From Coptis chinensis (lineage: Eukaryota; Streptophyta; Magnoliopsida; Ranunculales; Ranunculaceae): DNA of 64,000 nt. The notes under the pieces are model-generated. The model worked only from the letters and a program-made list of their open reading frames with translations. It ran no database searches and had not been told where the DNA came from. The stretch is from positions 34,062,501-34,126,500 of the forward strand of contig CM027377.1 in the NCBI GenBank assembly GCA_015680905.1, in the 5' to 3' direction. Shown one piece after another: positions 47,253 through 58,806 of this stretch. The translations under genes were made by a program, and so were the position numbers. Position 1 is the stretch's first letter, and every line of letters starts with the position of its first letter.

Positions 47253-47727
47253 TATTTCGACCCCCACCTACGTGGCAAACGTCCATTAGTAGGAGTCTCT
47301 ACTTTATTCGGTTAATCGACAGGGCTAAAGCCCAATTCGCAATATCATGGATCAATGTACAGGCCCATTAACTCATGTGTCTAAGGCTGAACCTTAGCCA
47401 CATGGCTTGCCACTAATGTACATTGATTTATGTCAAGATTCATTTCTTATCAAAAGATAATTATCGGTTGACGGTTATATTCTATCCGCAATTACTCAAG
47501 CAACAAGATTACTTGAGCTACAAGGACTCTCTACTCTACCTATATAAATATCACATTATTTTTCATAAGGAACTACGTTGAAACTTGATCCCTAGAGAAT
47601 AGATCTTGGGTACGTAGGCAGCCATTATTTGGTTCAGTTTCATCTCCCTCAACATCAAATTCCTCTGTTTCTTAGTGCATTCTTTACCATTGCTCTCGTT
47701 GTGTTGAAACAGTTTACTGCCGAAACA
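47253..47727 (+). repeat. Gypsy 3' LTR
   Basis: 475 bp. It starts TATTTCGACC where the 5' copy has TGTTTCGACC, a G to A change of the terminal dinucleotide, and ends GCCGAAACA. Otherwise nearly identical to the 5' LTR. Confidence 0.9.
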
Positions 47728-47732
47728 ACAAG

Positions 47733-49359
47733 GAAACCTCTTCATTATCAGCTTTGAGAATGAGATTGATAAAAATAAAATCCTCAAGAATGAACCATGG
47801 CAGATTATGGGGTATCTCCTAGTACTCAAGAAGTTTTCCCTCCATCTCTCACCACAACAGATTACTTTTGACCGCGACCCTCTTTTGGATCACCTTTACT
47901 GGGTTACAATTAGAGCACCAATCACCTGAAGTGATAAAGCTACTAGCTGCTGCTGCAGGTACCTTCCGAGAGGTTGATCCAGCAGAAAACGCTCCAAGAA
48001 TGGCAGCTGGGTATAGAGCAAGAGTAGAGGTGGATCTTCATAAGCCACTCAGTCAAGGAACAATGACAGAAACTCTATATATGGGACCAACATGGGTTGG
48101 ATTTGAATATTCAGGTGTTCCTTTCCACTCTTGCAAAAAATGTTTTCGATTCACCCATGATACCGCCATGTGTAATGAAGCACCACCAACAGTGACCGAA
48201 CTTCTTCGGATCACGACAATAGGGACAGAATTCCAACAACAGGTCACTTATCCGGGAAGAGAAATCATTCCACAAGTACTTAAAGAGATAACAAGTAACA
48301 TGATTTCAAATAAAACAAGGCATCATCAAAGCAGTTTTGAGGAAACTGTGGATTTATCATGTGTAGATTGTGTGACAACTATCGAAAAAGTTGCGGTGGC
48401 TCTAAGGAAAGAAAAAATGGTGCAAATCACAGAAATAGCTGAACCAGTTGAAAAACTGGATATCAAGAAACCAGGCTTAGAAGGGATGGAGATTTGTTGT
48501 GATCCATATTCAAGCCCGAAACCAATCAAAGTGTTTAAACCAAAGGCCATAAAAAGAAAGCCCAACCCTTACCAAAATCCAACCCAAACAACACCACTCC
48601 TTTCTTCACTACCAACCAAACTTACCCAAAAACTATCAAAATCACCGACTTCACAGTTTCATCCCAAACCCCCTAGACCACCAAAACCAGCATCAATTTC
48701 ATCGAAACTAACTGAAACTATTCTCAATAGAAAAAGAAGATTGCTGGAGTCAAAGGACTCACGTCCTCTAAAGAAAAGACAATCAAAGGTTTCATTTTCT
48801 GACCCAACAACAATAAAAAAAAACAGATCTGGAGGATGAAAATTTCTATATCCCTCTTCCACCACCATCAAATCCAATCTCAACAAATCAAGATGTCCTC
48901 CAACTCATACAGCCAAATGCCACAATTCCAATGGGAGAAGGAGAAAACTTTACAACAACACCAACCACAAATCCATCAAATTCGGTCCCTTCAAATGAGG
49001 CTATCATTGATATGATTCACAGCCCAAATGTGACACAGCTACTTCTAGCTCAGGGTTTGGTGATCAAATCTCTCTGGAATGAACATGGTTGGGATCATAA
49101 CAACCAACTCTCAGATGAAACCACACATCATTTAGTTGACAATAATAATGATGATCACAACCATCATGCTGAATGGGAGAAAGACATGGCAATACAAATG
49201 AGTATTGAAGCACAGATCTCTTTTGACACCTCCTTGGTAACTCCAATCTCTGAAGATCCATCAAACTTGCATATATGGGAAATTGGCTCTGGCTCCGGAT
49301 CTTCATCTCAAAACCAGGTTCCCCTATCCCCCAATACTCCAATTCTTAAACTTTATATC
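47733..49359 (+). pseudogene. LINE ORF1, C-terminal part (DUF4283 end and CCHC zinc knuckle)
   Basis: It resumes directly after the gypsy duplication. The frame first gives IISFENEIDKNKILKNEPWQ and GYLLVLKKFSL, the end of DUF4283. After a frame change near 47860-47920, the open frame 47868-48839 contains ARVEVDLHKPLSQG and the perfect CX2CX4HX4C knuckle CKKCFRFTHDTAMC at about 48133-48174, then a basic Pro/Lys-rich tail. A run of eight A at about 48816 shifts the frame into 48931-49359 (Asn/His/Ser-rich). The copia element starts at 49360. Confidence 0.78.
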
Positions 49360-49483
49360 TATTGTAATATTAGTTCTATTGGGCCTATACTTGGGCCCAA
49401 CCTATGTACATTGTAACTCTGTTATTATAAATAGAGGATGGGTCTCCCTTTGAGACCTAACTTTTACTGTCTCTCTTTCTACA
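49360..49483 (+). repeat. Copia 5' LTR (124 bp)
   Basis: Contains TTATTATAAATAGAGG, with TATAAATA as a likely TATA box at about 49424-49431, and a CTCTCTTTCT tract near its end. Confidence 0.9.
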
Positions 49484-49493
49484 TGGTATCAGA
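49484..49493 (+). other. Copia primer binding site
   Basis: TGGTATCAGA immediately after the 5' LTR, complementary to the 3' end of initiator methionine tRNA, the usual primer of plant copia elements. Confidence 0.88.
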
Positions 49494-49728
49494 AAAAACA
49501 GGAAGAGAGAAATAAGGAGATCAAACCCTAGTCACCACCCTTAGCCACCACCCTAGCCGCCACCCCCTTCCTTCCTTCCTCGCTTCTCGCAAATGACGAT
49601 ATTATACCGACACGTGCCATTGAGCTTCATCCGAAATACTGACTTATCTTTGCCTCCCTTGTTTTCCGGTAGGTTTCCGGCGTTTATCACAGTTTTCCGG
49701 TACTATTCTTTGCACTATATCCCTTATC

Positions 49729-50862
49729 ATGATGGATAACGACTCTAAAGGTACGGATGATGTCTCCTTGTTGATTAATTTCTCTTCTTCGAAGAAAATT
49801 ACTACCGCTCTTCTTAATGGGCGGAATTTCCACTCTTGGGCTCGTTCTGTTCGCTTATTTTTGGGGGCCAAAGGGAAGATGGATTGGCTTGTTCCCAACA
49901 AGATGATTTGTCCAATTAATATAGACCCTACCTACAATAGTTGGTCCATGACCAACTGTATGATTCTAAGTTGGTTGTTCAACTCTATGGAGCCTGATGT
50001 CTATGAGATGTTTACCTTTTATGAGACTGTTGATGGTTTGTGGGCTGCTCTCTCCGAAATGTATGCTACTACGAACAATGAGGTTCGAATTTATGAGCTC
50101 TACCGTGAGTTGGGTCAGGCTACACAGGGGGCTCTTTCTGTCTTAGCTTACTTTGGGTACTTGAAGAAGCGCTGGGAGGAGCTTTCTACTTACACTTCCC
50201 TATCCAGTATTACTGGTATGACACCTACTATTATGGCCGCTCTTCAGAAGCGTGAGGAGAAACAGAGAGTTCATCAGTTCCTTATTGGTCTTCACTCTGA
50301 TTTTGAAGCCATTCGCACTCAAGTTCTCAATACTGCACCTCTTCCATCTCTTGGTGAGGCATATGCCATTATTGAGAAACATGAGCGTCGTGTTCGGATT
50401 ACTTCTTCTCCAGTGGTTTCTGATGCACCGTCTTCGGCTGATCAGATGGCGTTTGTTGCTACTACTCGACCCCAGGGGTCTTCTGTTGGCTTTCGTTCTA
50501 CTGTTCCATCCGGGAACACTCGTGGACGCTTTTGTGATCATTGCAAGGGCAGTGGCCACCTTATTGATAGTTGCTATCAGTTGCATCCAGAGCTTCGTCC
50601 CAAGAGGGGGTCGAGGGGCTTAGGAGGTAGCAAGCTCGTATTGCAGCTATTGCTGATATTTCTGGTAGTCATCATTCAGGGGAGGTTTCTGAGGATTCTA
50701 GGACTTTTACCCAAAGACAGATTGATCAGCTTATGCATGCTATGTCTCTCGTGGGGGACATCTAGTACTTTTGCCATGACTGCGCCCGCAGTACACCTTC
50801 CTGCGTTCCATATTATTTCCCCCACCTCCATCCGGGTTGGGTCCTTGATTCCGGGCAAATGA
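49729..50862 (+). CDS. Copia gag with CCHC zinc finger
   Basis: The gag part is intact from the ATG at 49729 to about 50625: LLNGRNFHSWARSVRLFLGA (copia gag N-terminal domain) at about residues 25-46, a UBN2-type helical region, and the zinc finger CDHCKGSGHLIDSC at about residues 269-282. It packages element RNA. Near 50620-50640 the frame changes (continuing in another frame as a QIDQL-containing linker), so the last 70 or so residues of the printed frame are out of frame. A fragment VLDSG near 50845 marks the protease active site, also broken by a one-base loss. Confidence 0.82.
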   Translation: MMDNDSKGTDDVSLLINFSSSKKITTALLNGRNFHSWARSVRLFLGAKGKMDWLVPNKMICPINIDPTYNSWSMTNCMILSWLFNSMEPDVYEMFTFYETVDGLWAALSEMYATTNNEVRIYELYRELGQATQGALSVLAYFGYLKKRWEELSTYTSLSSITGMTPTIMAALQKREEKQRVHQFLIGLHSDFEAIRTQVLNTAPLPSLGEAYAIIEKHERRVRITSSPVVSDAPSSADQMAFVATTRPQGSSVGFRSTVPSGNTRGRFCDHCKGSGHLIDSCYQLHPELRPKRGSRGLGGSKLVLQLLLIFLVVIIQGRFLRILGLLPKDRLISLCMLCLSWGTSSTFAMTAPAVHLPAFHIISPTSIRVGSLIPGK

Positions 50863-52090
50863 TCATATGACCGTGAGTCTAGATTATTGTCGATAGCACA
50901 CCCTTTTCACATCATGTCCGCCTTTGCGGATGGCTCATACACCACTATTACCCGTAAGGGTACTGTTTAGTTATCCCCTGCTATCTCTTTAGAGTCAGTC
51001 TTACATGTTCCTCACTTAGCACTTAGCCTGTTATCTGTTAGTCGTCTTGCTAAAGATTATCACTGTTCTGTTGTTTTCTTACCCCATTCTTGTTATCTTC
51101 AGAACCTGAGTACGAGGCAGATTTTTGGCAGGGGCTATGAGCATGCGGGACTATACTACTTTGGAGATCCCCCCCTTGTCCCAGTACCTGTTCCACCAGT
51201 ATCGAGTTTGCATGCTAGTGTGTTGCCTGTGTCAGGCCGTTATTTGTTTTCTGCTGAGTCTTTGAAAAGTTGGCATGCTCGGTTGGGCCATGTCAACTTC
51301 AAGTATCTATGTACTTTATTTCCTGAATTAATAAAAGCATGCAAAAATACTCTTTTTCATTGTGATACTTGTTCTTTGTCTAAACATGTGCGTAATTCTT
51401 ATATTCCTCGCATTTCTAGATCTCCTTGTATGTTTGATGTGATTCATACGGATGTTTGGGGCCCTTCTCCTGTGACTACCCTCTCTGGCCATAGGTACTA
51501 CGTGACCTTTATAGATGACCATACTCGGTGTACTTGGATCTATTTACTTCGCAAGAAATATGAAGTTCTCCTGTTTTCACTTCGGTTTCTCCAACTTATT
51601 AAAACTTCGGTTCAATATCGTGGGTTCGCGGACTTGATCCGATAATCGCGAAGGAGTATGTTTCAACGAATTTGTCGCCCGCCTTAACCAATAGGGTATC
51701 CTTCAAAGAATCGACCTGTCCTTATACACCGAGCAAAATGGTGTTCTTTGACGAAAAAATCGAGTCTTATGGATGTAGTTCGGTGTTTGTTGCAAGGTAT
51801 GCATGTTCCTCAGTCCTACTGGCATTATGCGGTTCTTACCGCTGCCTACCTTCAAAACCGCACACCCAGTAGAGTTCTTAATGGTAAGGCCCCTCTTCAA
51901 GTTGTATACCCCAGTCGTGTTCTATTTTCCCATTATTCCCCGGGTGTTTGGCTGTGTTTGCTATGTTCATGATAAAAGTCCTATGCGAACCAAATTGGAT
52001 GATAAATCCATTCGGTGTGTCTTTCTAGGGTATTCCCTATGTCCAAGGGTATCGTTGTTATCATCCACCTAGTCGTAAAATTCTCATCAT
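50840..52090 (+). pseudogene. Copia protease and integrase region, frameshifted
   Basis: After the DSG protease motif, several frames give LSVSRLAKDYHCSVVF, then the frame 51208-51645 with WHARLGHVNFKYL and CDTCSLSKH (GAG-pre-integrase, HHCC zinc motif), DVIHTDVWGP and FIDDHTRCTW (the first two catalytic Asp of integrase). The third catalytic residue region (PYTP...NGV...KNR) at about 51717-51770 is split between frames. It then continues as VLMDVVRCLLQGMHVPQSYW-like sequence to about 52080. At least three breaks and a TAG near 50968 prevent translation as read. Confidence 0.75.
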
Positions 52091-52093
52091 ACC

Positions 52094-54073
52094 TTGGATG
52101 TCACATTTGTCGAGCATAGTGCATATTTTGGTCCTTATACATCTGTGCAGGAACCTTTGTCTTCCCCAGAGGAGGCGTCTTCCGCTGTTTATCCTATTCC
52201 TATCTTTGATACTCCTCTGGTGGTCCCTCCTACTAAACCTTTACAGGTGTATACTCGTCGCACTTCTCCTCATGCTCATGCTCTGCCCACTGCCTCAGGT
52301 AACATTCCTTCACCTTCTAGTGATCTACCTACTGTGATTGCTCCTACTGTTGACTCCCCTATGATTGCTCCTGTTGATTCTCCTGTTGTTGAGCCCCCTC
52401 GATTTCCTTCCAGGACCAGGCATCCCCCAGACAAATACGGTTTTCCCACTAACCATCCTATTGCGCAGTTTGTCTCTTATCAGGGTGTATCTGCTTCCTA
52501 TCAGACATATCTGACTTCGGTTTCCTCCATTCGGATACCGCGATCAGTTTCTGAGGCTCTGTCAGATCCACATTGGTAGCAGCTATCTGGTGAGATGATG
52601 ACCCTTGAGCAGAATCAGACTTGGGAAATGGTTGCTTTACCTCCCAAGACTCGCCCTGTTGGATGCAAATGGGTTTTTACAGTGAAGTACTTGGCAGATG
52701 GTACAGTTGAACGATATAAGGCCCGTTTGGTTGCTAAGGGATTTACACAGGTACCTGGACATGACTTTGGTGCGACCTTTGCTCCGGTAGCCAAGTTAAA
52801 ATCTGTTCGACTTCTTATTTCCCTGGCTGCCTCTTATGATTGGCCTCTTCATCAGTTGGATGTGAAGAATGCCTTCCTTCACGGAGATCTGGCTGAGACG
52901 ATTTACATGGATCCCCCACCAGGCTTTCGTGGTGAGGGGGAGTATGCTAGGAAAGTTTGTCGACTCCGTAAGTCCTTATATGGGCTTAAGCAGTCACCAC
53001 GAGCCTGGTTCAGTAGATTCAGCGAGGTTGTGCTACAGTATGGATTTACCAGGTGCCACTCAGACCATACATTGTTTGTTCGGCGGAACTCTGGGGGCCG
53101 CACTTATCTGCTTGTATATGTGGACGACATTATTATTACAGGAGACGATGCATCAGGCATTGTACAAATTAAGGAATCCCTTGGGAAGTCTTTTGAGGTT
53201 AAAAACTTGGGTCCTGTACGTTACTTTCTTGGCATTGAGATTGCACGTAGTCCCAAGGGAATCTCTTTATCTCAACGAAAGTATGTTCTAGATCTTCTAA
53301 GACGATCTGAGGGATCTTTGGGTTGTCGACCAGTTTCTACTCCTATGGTGCCTAACAGCCGGTTAGTTGCAGACGATGGACCATTATTGTCAGATCCATC
53401 AGCTTATCAGCGCCTTGTTGGACGTCTTATTTATCTAGTTAATACTAGACCAGACATTGCCTATGCTGTGAGCAGAGTTAGTCAGTTCATGCATGCTCCA
53501 CGTCAATCTCATATGGATGCAGTGGAGCATATTCTGAAGTACCTAAAGTCTTGCCCTGGCTTAGGTCTCTTCTATGCAGCCGGTTCACAGGGTCCCTTAA
53601 AATGCTACATTGATTCTGATTATGGAGGTTCTATTGACAGTCGTTCCACTACCGGCTTATGTGCTTTTCGTGGGAATCACCTTATCTCATGGAAAAGCCA
53701 GAAGCAATCTGTTGTCTCCAGATCATCTGCTGAAGCTGAGTATCGTGCCCTAGCTTTGGGCACTTGTGAGATTATGTGGTTGCGATCTATTTTGGGAGAG
53801 CTTGGTTTTGCACAGTCTGGATCATCCGTACTTCACTGTGACAATCAAGCTGCCATCCATTTAGCTTCAGATTCAGTCCTACATGAGCGGACTAAGCACA
53901 TAGAGATTGATGTGCATTTTCTGCGGGAGAAAGTTCGTGCTGGGATTGTCTCCCCGTCCTTTGTTAGGACTAAGGCACAGATTGCTGATACTCTTACCAA
54001 ACCAGTGGGACCTGCTGATCTTCGCTCTTCCATTGGCAAGCTGGGTCTATTGGATATCTTCGCACCAGCTTGA
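52094..54073 (+). CDS. Copia reverse transcriptase and RNase H (one in-frame TAG)
   Basis: 52094-52579 is the Pro/Ser-rich linker after integrase. An in-frame TAG at 52577-52579 (after SDPHW) separates it from the continuous frame 52595-54073 (492 residues). That frame contains WVFTVKYLADGTVERYKARL, LDVKNAFLHGDL, YGLKQSPRAW, the YVDD active site (about 53116-53127), and RNase H motifs CYIDSDYGG, SSAEAEYRAL and HCDNQAAIHLA. It ends in TKHIEIDVHFLREKV and a short tail, 11 bases before the 3' LTR. The domain looks complete and is the best-preserved enzyme in the window. Confidence 0.9.
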
Positions 54074-54080
54074 GGGGGAG
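54072..54080 (+). other. Copia polypurine tract
   Basis: GAGGGGGAG immediately before the 3' LTR, overlapping the pol stop codon. Confidence 0.85.
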
Positions 54081-54204
54081 TATTGTAATATTAGTCCTAT
54101 TGGGCCTATACTTGGGCCCAACCTATGTACACTGTAACTCTGTTATTATAAATAGAGGATGGGTCTCCCTTTGAGACCTAACTTTTACTGTCTCTCTTTC
54201 TACA
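54081..54204 (+). repeat. Copia 3' LTR (124 bp)
   Basis: Identical to the 5' LTR except for two T/C differences, one in ATTAGTCC and one in TGTACACTG. Confidence 0.9.
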
Positions 54205-54571
54205 ATATCCAGCTTGTTCATATTGGTTCAAAATGTGTTTATAGAAGTTTACCTAGGTTTACAAATGCATATATATGTCTTGCTTATCATAAAAGTATTA
54301 TGAGTCAAAAATCCATGTTAAATATCCAATATATTAACTTGTCTAAGCTTTTCTGCCATCACTCTGTCATCCATGAGTTTGTCATGTCTATAAATAACAA
54401 TCTTCTCTATATGCAAATTACCTGTTTCTGTTATGATGGCCGAGATTGTTTCACATGGATCTCTAAAAGCATGAAGAGTAGATGTATAACATACTATCAT
54501 TGTTGCTGCTTAGCTCCCCTAGCCTCAAATGGGTTTGTGATTAAACCAGATCAGTCACCAGTAGTTAATAT
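54205..54571 (+). other. LINE sequence between the copia insertion and ORF2
   Basis: The remainder of the ORF1 3' region and the spacer before ORF2. The open frame 54159-54575 partly reads through the copia LTR and is not a separate gene. Confidence 0.55.
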
Positions 54572-57500
54572 ATGAAGACGCTTTCCTGGACTTGTAGAGG
54601 GTGTGGAAATGCTTCCACTATGAGACACTTACATGATCTTATCTCTGTAAATAATCCTGATATTGTGTTCCTTTCTGAAACTAAAGCTTCGATCACTACA
54701 ATCAATTCACTCATCCATCAATTCAATTACCCATACCATTTCATTATACCACCTGTTCATTTAGCTGGAGGTATGTGCCTTCTTTGGAAGGAAGGAGTCG
54801 ATCTTAGTATTCTTGACTCAACGACAAACTCTATCACCTCTGAACTTAATAGAGGTACTAGACATAGATGGTTAGCCTGTTTCTTTTATGGTAGCCCTTA
54901 CAACCATCTTAGGAGTCAAAGTTGGGACCCGGTTAGAAAACTTTCAAATTATAACTGCCCTATCTTGGTTATTAGTGATCTAAATGTCATTCTCTCCCCT
55001 GCTGAAGTGTTAGGAGGGAAACCTTATGAATATAATGATGGTGAACCTGTTCATGATATCATCAATACTCATTTGATTTAGGTTTTAAAGGCTATCCTTA
55101 CACTTGGTCTAATAAGCGAATTGCTCCGGATAATATCCAGAAAAGATTGGATAGAGCTCTTGTAAATTCTAAATGGTTACTTTTATTCCCTGAGGCTGTC
55201 TTATCTCACAAAGCAGCTATAGGCTCTGACCATTGCCCCCTCTTACTCAACTCTCAACCTCTACCAAACTCATCTCCTGTCCCTTTCAAGTTTCAATCCA
55301 TGTGGATCAATCACCAAGATTACAAATCTGTGGTTAATAATTCCTGGAATACTACCAACCTGAACCTGCTTTCTAACTCAACGGTGCTCCCCATTAAAAA
55401 TCAGCTGGCTTCTACAAAAAAAGCTCTAAAATACTGGAATAGAACCACCTTTGGTAATATTTTTAACAAGATTAAAGTCTTAAAGCTGGAACTTGAATCT
55501 ATTCAAAGGAAGAGTCCTACTAAAGAAAATGTTCTTTTAGAGCATAATACTTTAACTCTTCTTGACTCTCTCTCTGACTGTGGAGGAAAAAGATTTGGAA
55601 GCAAAAATCGAGAGATTTTGATATTAAGGAGGGTGATAGGAACACAAAGTATTTTCACATTAAGACTTTGAGACATAGGAAGTATAACAGGATTGATTGG
55701 TTAAAAACTGAACAAGATTTGTGGATCTCCTCTCCTAGACTCATAGGTGAAGCTTTTGTTAAAAATTTTAAAACTTTTCTCAATATTCCTTTTCAGGCTA
55801 ACACTAATAAGATCTCTTCTCTTTTCCCTCTAATCATTTCTCAAGAGGAAAATGAGGATATAACAAGACCTGTTACAAAGGAAGAGGTTAAAGCAGTCAT
55901 GTTTAGTATGGGAGCCCTCAAGTCACCTGGACCTGATGGTTTCCCTACTATCTTCTATCACTCTTCTTGGGATATTATAGGTGATGACATCTTCCACATG
56001 GTGTCAAATTTCTTCTCCATTGCACATTCTCTGGATATCATTAATCACACAAACATTGCTTTAATTCCCAAAACCCAGAATCCTGAAAATTGCACTGATT
56101 TTAGGCCTATAAGTCTTTGTACCATTTCTTATAAGCTTATTTCGAAAACGCTAGCTAATAGGCTTAAATCTATTATGTTCTCCTCTATATCCCCTTATCA
56201 AAGTGCTTTTGTTACTGGGAGACAAATTTCTAACAATGTGATCATTGCACACGAGATTATCCATACTATGAAAAGAAAAAAAGGTTCTTCTGGCCTGATG
56301 GCTATAAAATTAGATATGTCTAAGGCGTTTGATAGGGTTAACTGAGATTCTTTACTGGACATTTTAAGTGCTCTAGGGGTAAATCAACACTCTATTTCTC
56401 TCATCCACCAGTGCATTTCTTCTGCACACTTTTCTGTCATTGTTAATGGTACCCCTAATGGTCACTTCACCTCAAATAGAGGTCTGAGGCAGGGAGACCC
56501 CCTTTCTCCTCTCCTTTTCATCATTTGCATGGAAGTTCTCTCTAGATTAATTGAAAAAAAAAAAAATGAGAACAAGCTGCATGGTATCAAGATTTCACAT
56601 CAGAGTGCCCCTATAGCACATCTTCTATTTGCAGATGATGCCTTTATTTTTGGCAGAGCTAACATGGAGGAAGCTAATTCTATACTAGATGTATTAAATG
56701 AATTCTGCGCCATAACAGGCCAAGAAATCAATTTTAATAAATCTGGTATTCACTTCAGCAAAAATTTGGAAGGTAACCAGGCTGCTATGATTCAAAAATG
56801 TTTAAACATGAAAAAAATTGAGGTGGGAGAGAAATATCTGGGTTCTAAACTATTCCTAGGACAACCCTAAATCAGAAATCTTTGCTGAATTAATCACAAA
56901 GGTTAATGTTCGTATTGCAGGATGGAAGAGTAAACTGCTCTCACAAGCTGCAAGAACAGTGTTAATAAAATCCATCTTGACTGCCATCCCTGTGTATAAT
57001 ATGAGTACATTTCTCATTCCCCTCTCTGTTACTGATAAAATTAATGCTCTTCAAAGAGATTTCTGGTGGGGGATTAAACAAGACAAATCCAAAATAATGT
57101 ACCTGAAAAGCTGGTCTTTCATTTGTAAATCAAAAAGATCTGGTGGGTTGGGTATTAGAGACACTCATCTTAATAATAAATCACATCTTTCTCATATTTT
57201 ATGGCACATCATTACTAATCCAAACTCTTTGATAGCATCACAGCTCAAAGCTAAGTACTTCCCACATACTACTCTTCCTCAAGATAATAAAAACAAGGAC
57301 TCTTCATGGTTCTGGAAAGGTATGATTCATATTCTACCCCTCATCATTAGAAACTCAACTTGGCATGTGGGTATAGGTTCCAATATTAATGTTTGGAATG
57401 ATGCTTGGATACCAAACACTCCCCTGGGTAAAGTTCCACCTTCTATTCTTGTTAATAACTATTACACTGTTGTTTCTCAACTTATTGATAATGATTCTAG

Positions 57501-58647
57501 ATCATGGAATATTGAGATCCTGAACTCATTATTTGATCCTGGCATAGTTAGAAATATTCTTTGCATTCACTTGTCTGATACTCATCTATAGGACTCTTTG
57601 CACTGGAACTTAACAAAAAAAGGGTTTCACTCTGTTAAATCTATGTATAATAATCTAAGTACACATTACTCTCTGACACCCACTATTCAATCTCTTTACC
57701 TGTCTTTTTGGAATAACAAACATTCACCAAGGCAGGCTTTACTAGCTTGGAAGCTATACAATAATGTTGTTCCAACTAGAGATCATTTGGCTACTATTAT
57801 TTATATACCTGACAAGAGTTGTATGCTATGTGGCACTTATATTGAAAGTATACATCATCTTCTATTAGAATGTGATTTTACTAGGGCTCTTTGGTACCAA
57901 ACCCCTTGGCTTATTAGACTTGAGAAGTTTAGGCATCTTCAAGTTAAAGAATGGATAGGTTTATGGTTTAATCCACCTACAAACTGGCAGATCCACAATG
58001 CGACTTGGACAAAATTTTGTTTGCTTTTGTACTCTAATATTTGGAGAGAGAGGTGTTCTGTGTTTCATAATAAAAATATTCCATCCTTATTCAGAATTTC
58101 AAAAATTATTGTTAGCTTCTTCTCTGAACCTACAAATCATAGAGTGAATACAAATATCACAAAGGTACCCACATCTGTAATTTGGGAATCACCACCAAAA
58201 GGCTATCATAAGCTAAATGTGGATGCTAGTTACCATAGTACAGGTAACAGAGCTGGGTTTGGATATGTGTTAAGAGATGATAATGGAATATTTTTGGCTG
58301 TAGGTACCACTCTAGGATGGGCTTCAGACCCAACAGACGCTGAATGCAGAGGACTTCTCTATGCCCTCAAATGGTGCCGATGGCTTCTTCTAACTACTAA
58401 CTTAGTAGTAGAGATGGACGCAAAAGCTGTGACAGATCAATTACAAGGGAAGCCATCAAGTGTAGGATGGAAATCAAATGGAACTCTATCTGATGCAGCA
58501 TGTTTTTTGAACTCTTTTGATAATGTAAATATAGCTTATGTTCACAGAAGTGGAAACAAAGCAGCACATATACTAGCTAGCTTTGCGATAAAAAAATACC
58601 CACAGTCCTATAGGCTGGACCACGTAACCCTCCACCATGGTGGCTAA
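54572..58647 (+). pseudogene. LINE ORF2: endonuclease, reverse transcriptase, zf-RVT, RNase H
   Basis: The ATG at 54572 (MKTLSWTCRGCGN) opens an apurinic-type endonuclease: LSETKAS at about residues 38-44, and SDHCPLLL further on near 55227. The reverse transcriptase follows: SPGPDGFP (about 55928), FRPISLC (56100), LDMSKAFDRV (about 56310), GLRQGDPLSPLL (56483) and FADDAFIFGR (56627). A zf-RVT region (KHSPRQALLAWKLYNNVVPTR and CMLCGTYIESIHHLLLEC, 57720-57870) precedes an RNase H (LNVDAS, DAECRGLLYAL, VEMDAK, VHRSGNKAAH; 58210-58575). Breaks: frame changes after 55081, near 55668 and near 56870, a TGA at 56343 where Trp follows FDRVN in the family, and a TAG at 57589. Inactive as read, but with few lesions. 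Confidence 0.88.
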
Positions 58648-58782
58648 AAATCTGGAGGTGGACTATCAAAATGTATTAAGTAGCAGATCTAATGTAGCTC
58701 CAATATGGTTGCAACATAACCTGGAGCAAGAAGTGATCAATGTAACACCATGTTTATATCAATAAAATAACAAATGATTACC

Positions 58783-58806
58783 AAAAAAAAAAAACTCACA
58801 ATTCTT
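58783..58806 (+). repeat. LINE poly(A) tail and right target-site duplication
   Basis: A run of about 12 A, then the AACTCACAATTCTT copy (its first A bases are shared with the tail). Same sequence as at 38891. Confidence 0.88.

Larger units (their letters stand above)
40002..47727 (+). mobile_element. Ty3/gypsy Tat-like LTR retrotransposon, 7.7 kb, defective
   Basis: Two LTRs (40002-40474 and 47253-47727), differing at about ten sites, are flanked by the 5-bp duplication ACAAG (39997-40001 and 47728-47732). A primer binding site follows the 5' LTR and a polypurine tract precedes the 3' LTR. Gag, a reverse-transcriptase remnant, RNase H and a second RNase H-like region are visible in a damaged state. 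No integrase is seen. The 3' half consists of two tandem-repeat arrays and non-coding sequence. It interrupts LINE ORF1. Confidence 0.9.
49360..54204 (+). mobile_element. Ty1/copia retrotransposon with very short, non-canonical TA...CA LTRs
   Basis: 124-bp LTRs (49360-49483 and 54081-54204) differ at two sites, so the insertion is recent. They start TATTGTAATATTAG and end TTTCTACA. The 5-bp duplication ATATC lies exactly outside both (49355-49359 and 54205-54209), which fixes the ends as TA...CA instead of TG...CA. The primer site is TGGTATCAGA (initiator tRNA-Met type) and the polypurine tract GAGGGGGAG. Gag and pol are nearly complete, with a few frameshifts and stops. It lies in the LINE between the ORF1 tail and ORF2. 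Confidence 0.92.
38905..58792 (+). mobile_element. L1-type LINE, full-length, split by a gypsy and a copia element
   Basis: A non-LTR retrotransposon bounded by a 14-bp duplication (38891-38904 and 58793-58806), ending in an A-run of about 12 bases at 58783-58794. Subtracting the gypsy insertion (7726 + 5 bp) and the copia insertion (4845 + 5 bp) leaves about 7.3 kb, the size of a complete plant L1. ORF1 (DUF4283 plus CCHC zinc knuckle) and ORF2 (endonuclease, reverse transcriptase, zf-RVT, RNase H) are both present. The first 600 bases are 5' UTR, with several AGCCTGAATCT-like repeats at about 38948-39030. Confidence 0.88.

Noticed and set aside
50200-50623. Antisense and alternative-frame open frames in the copia gag
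   Set aside because: They overlap the recognisable gag and zinc-finger frame, and their sequence has no family signature.
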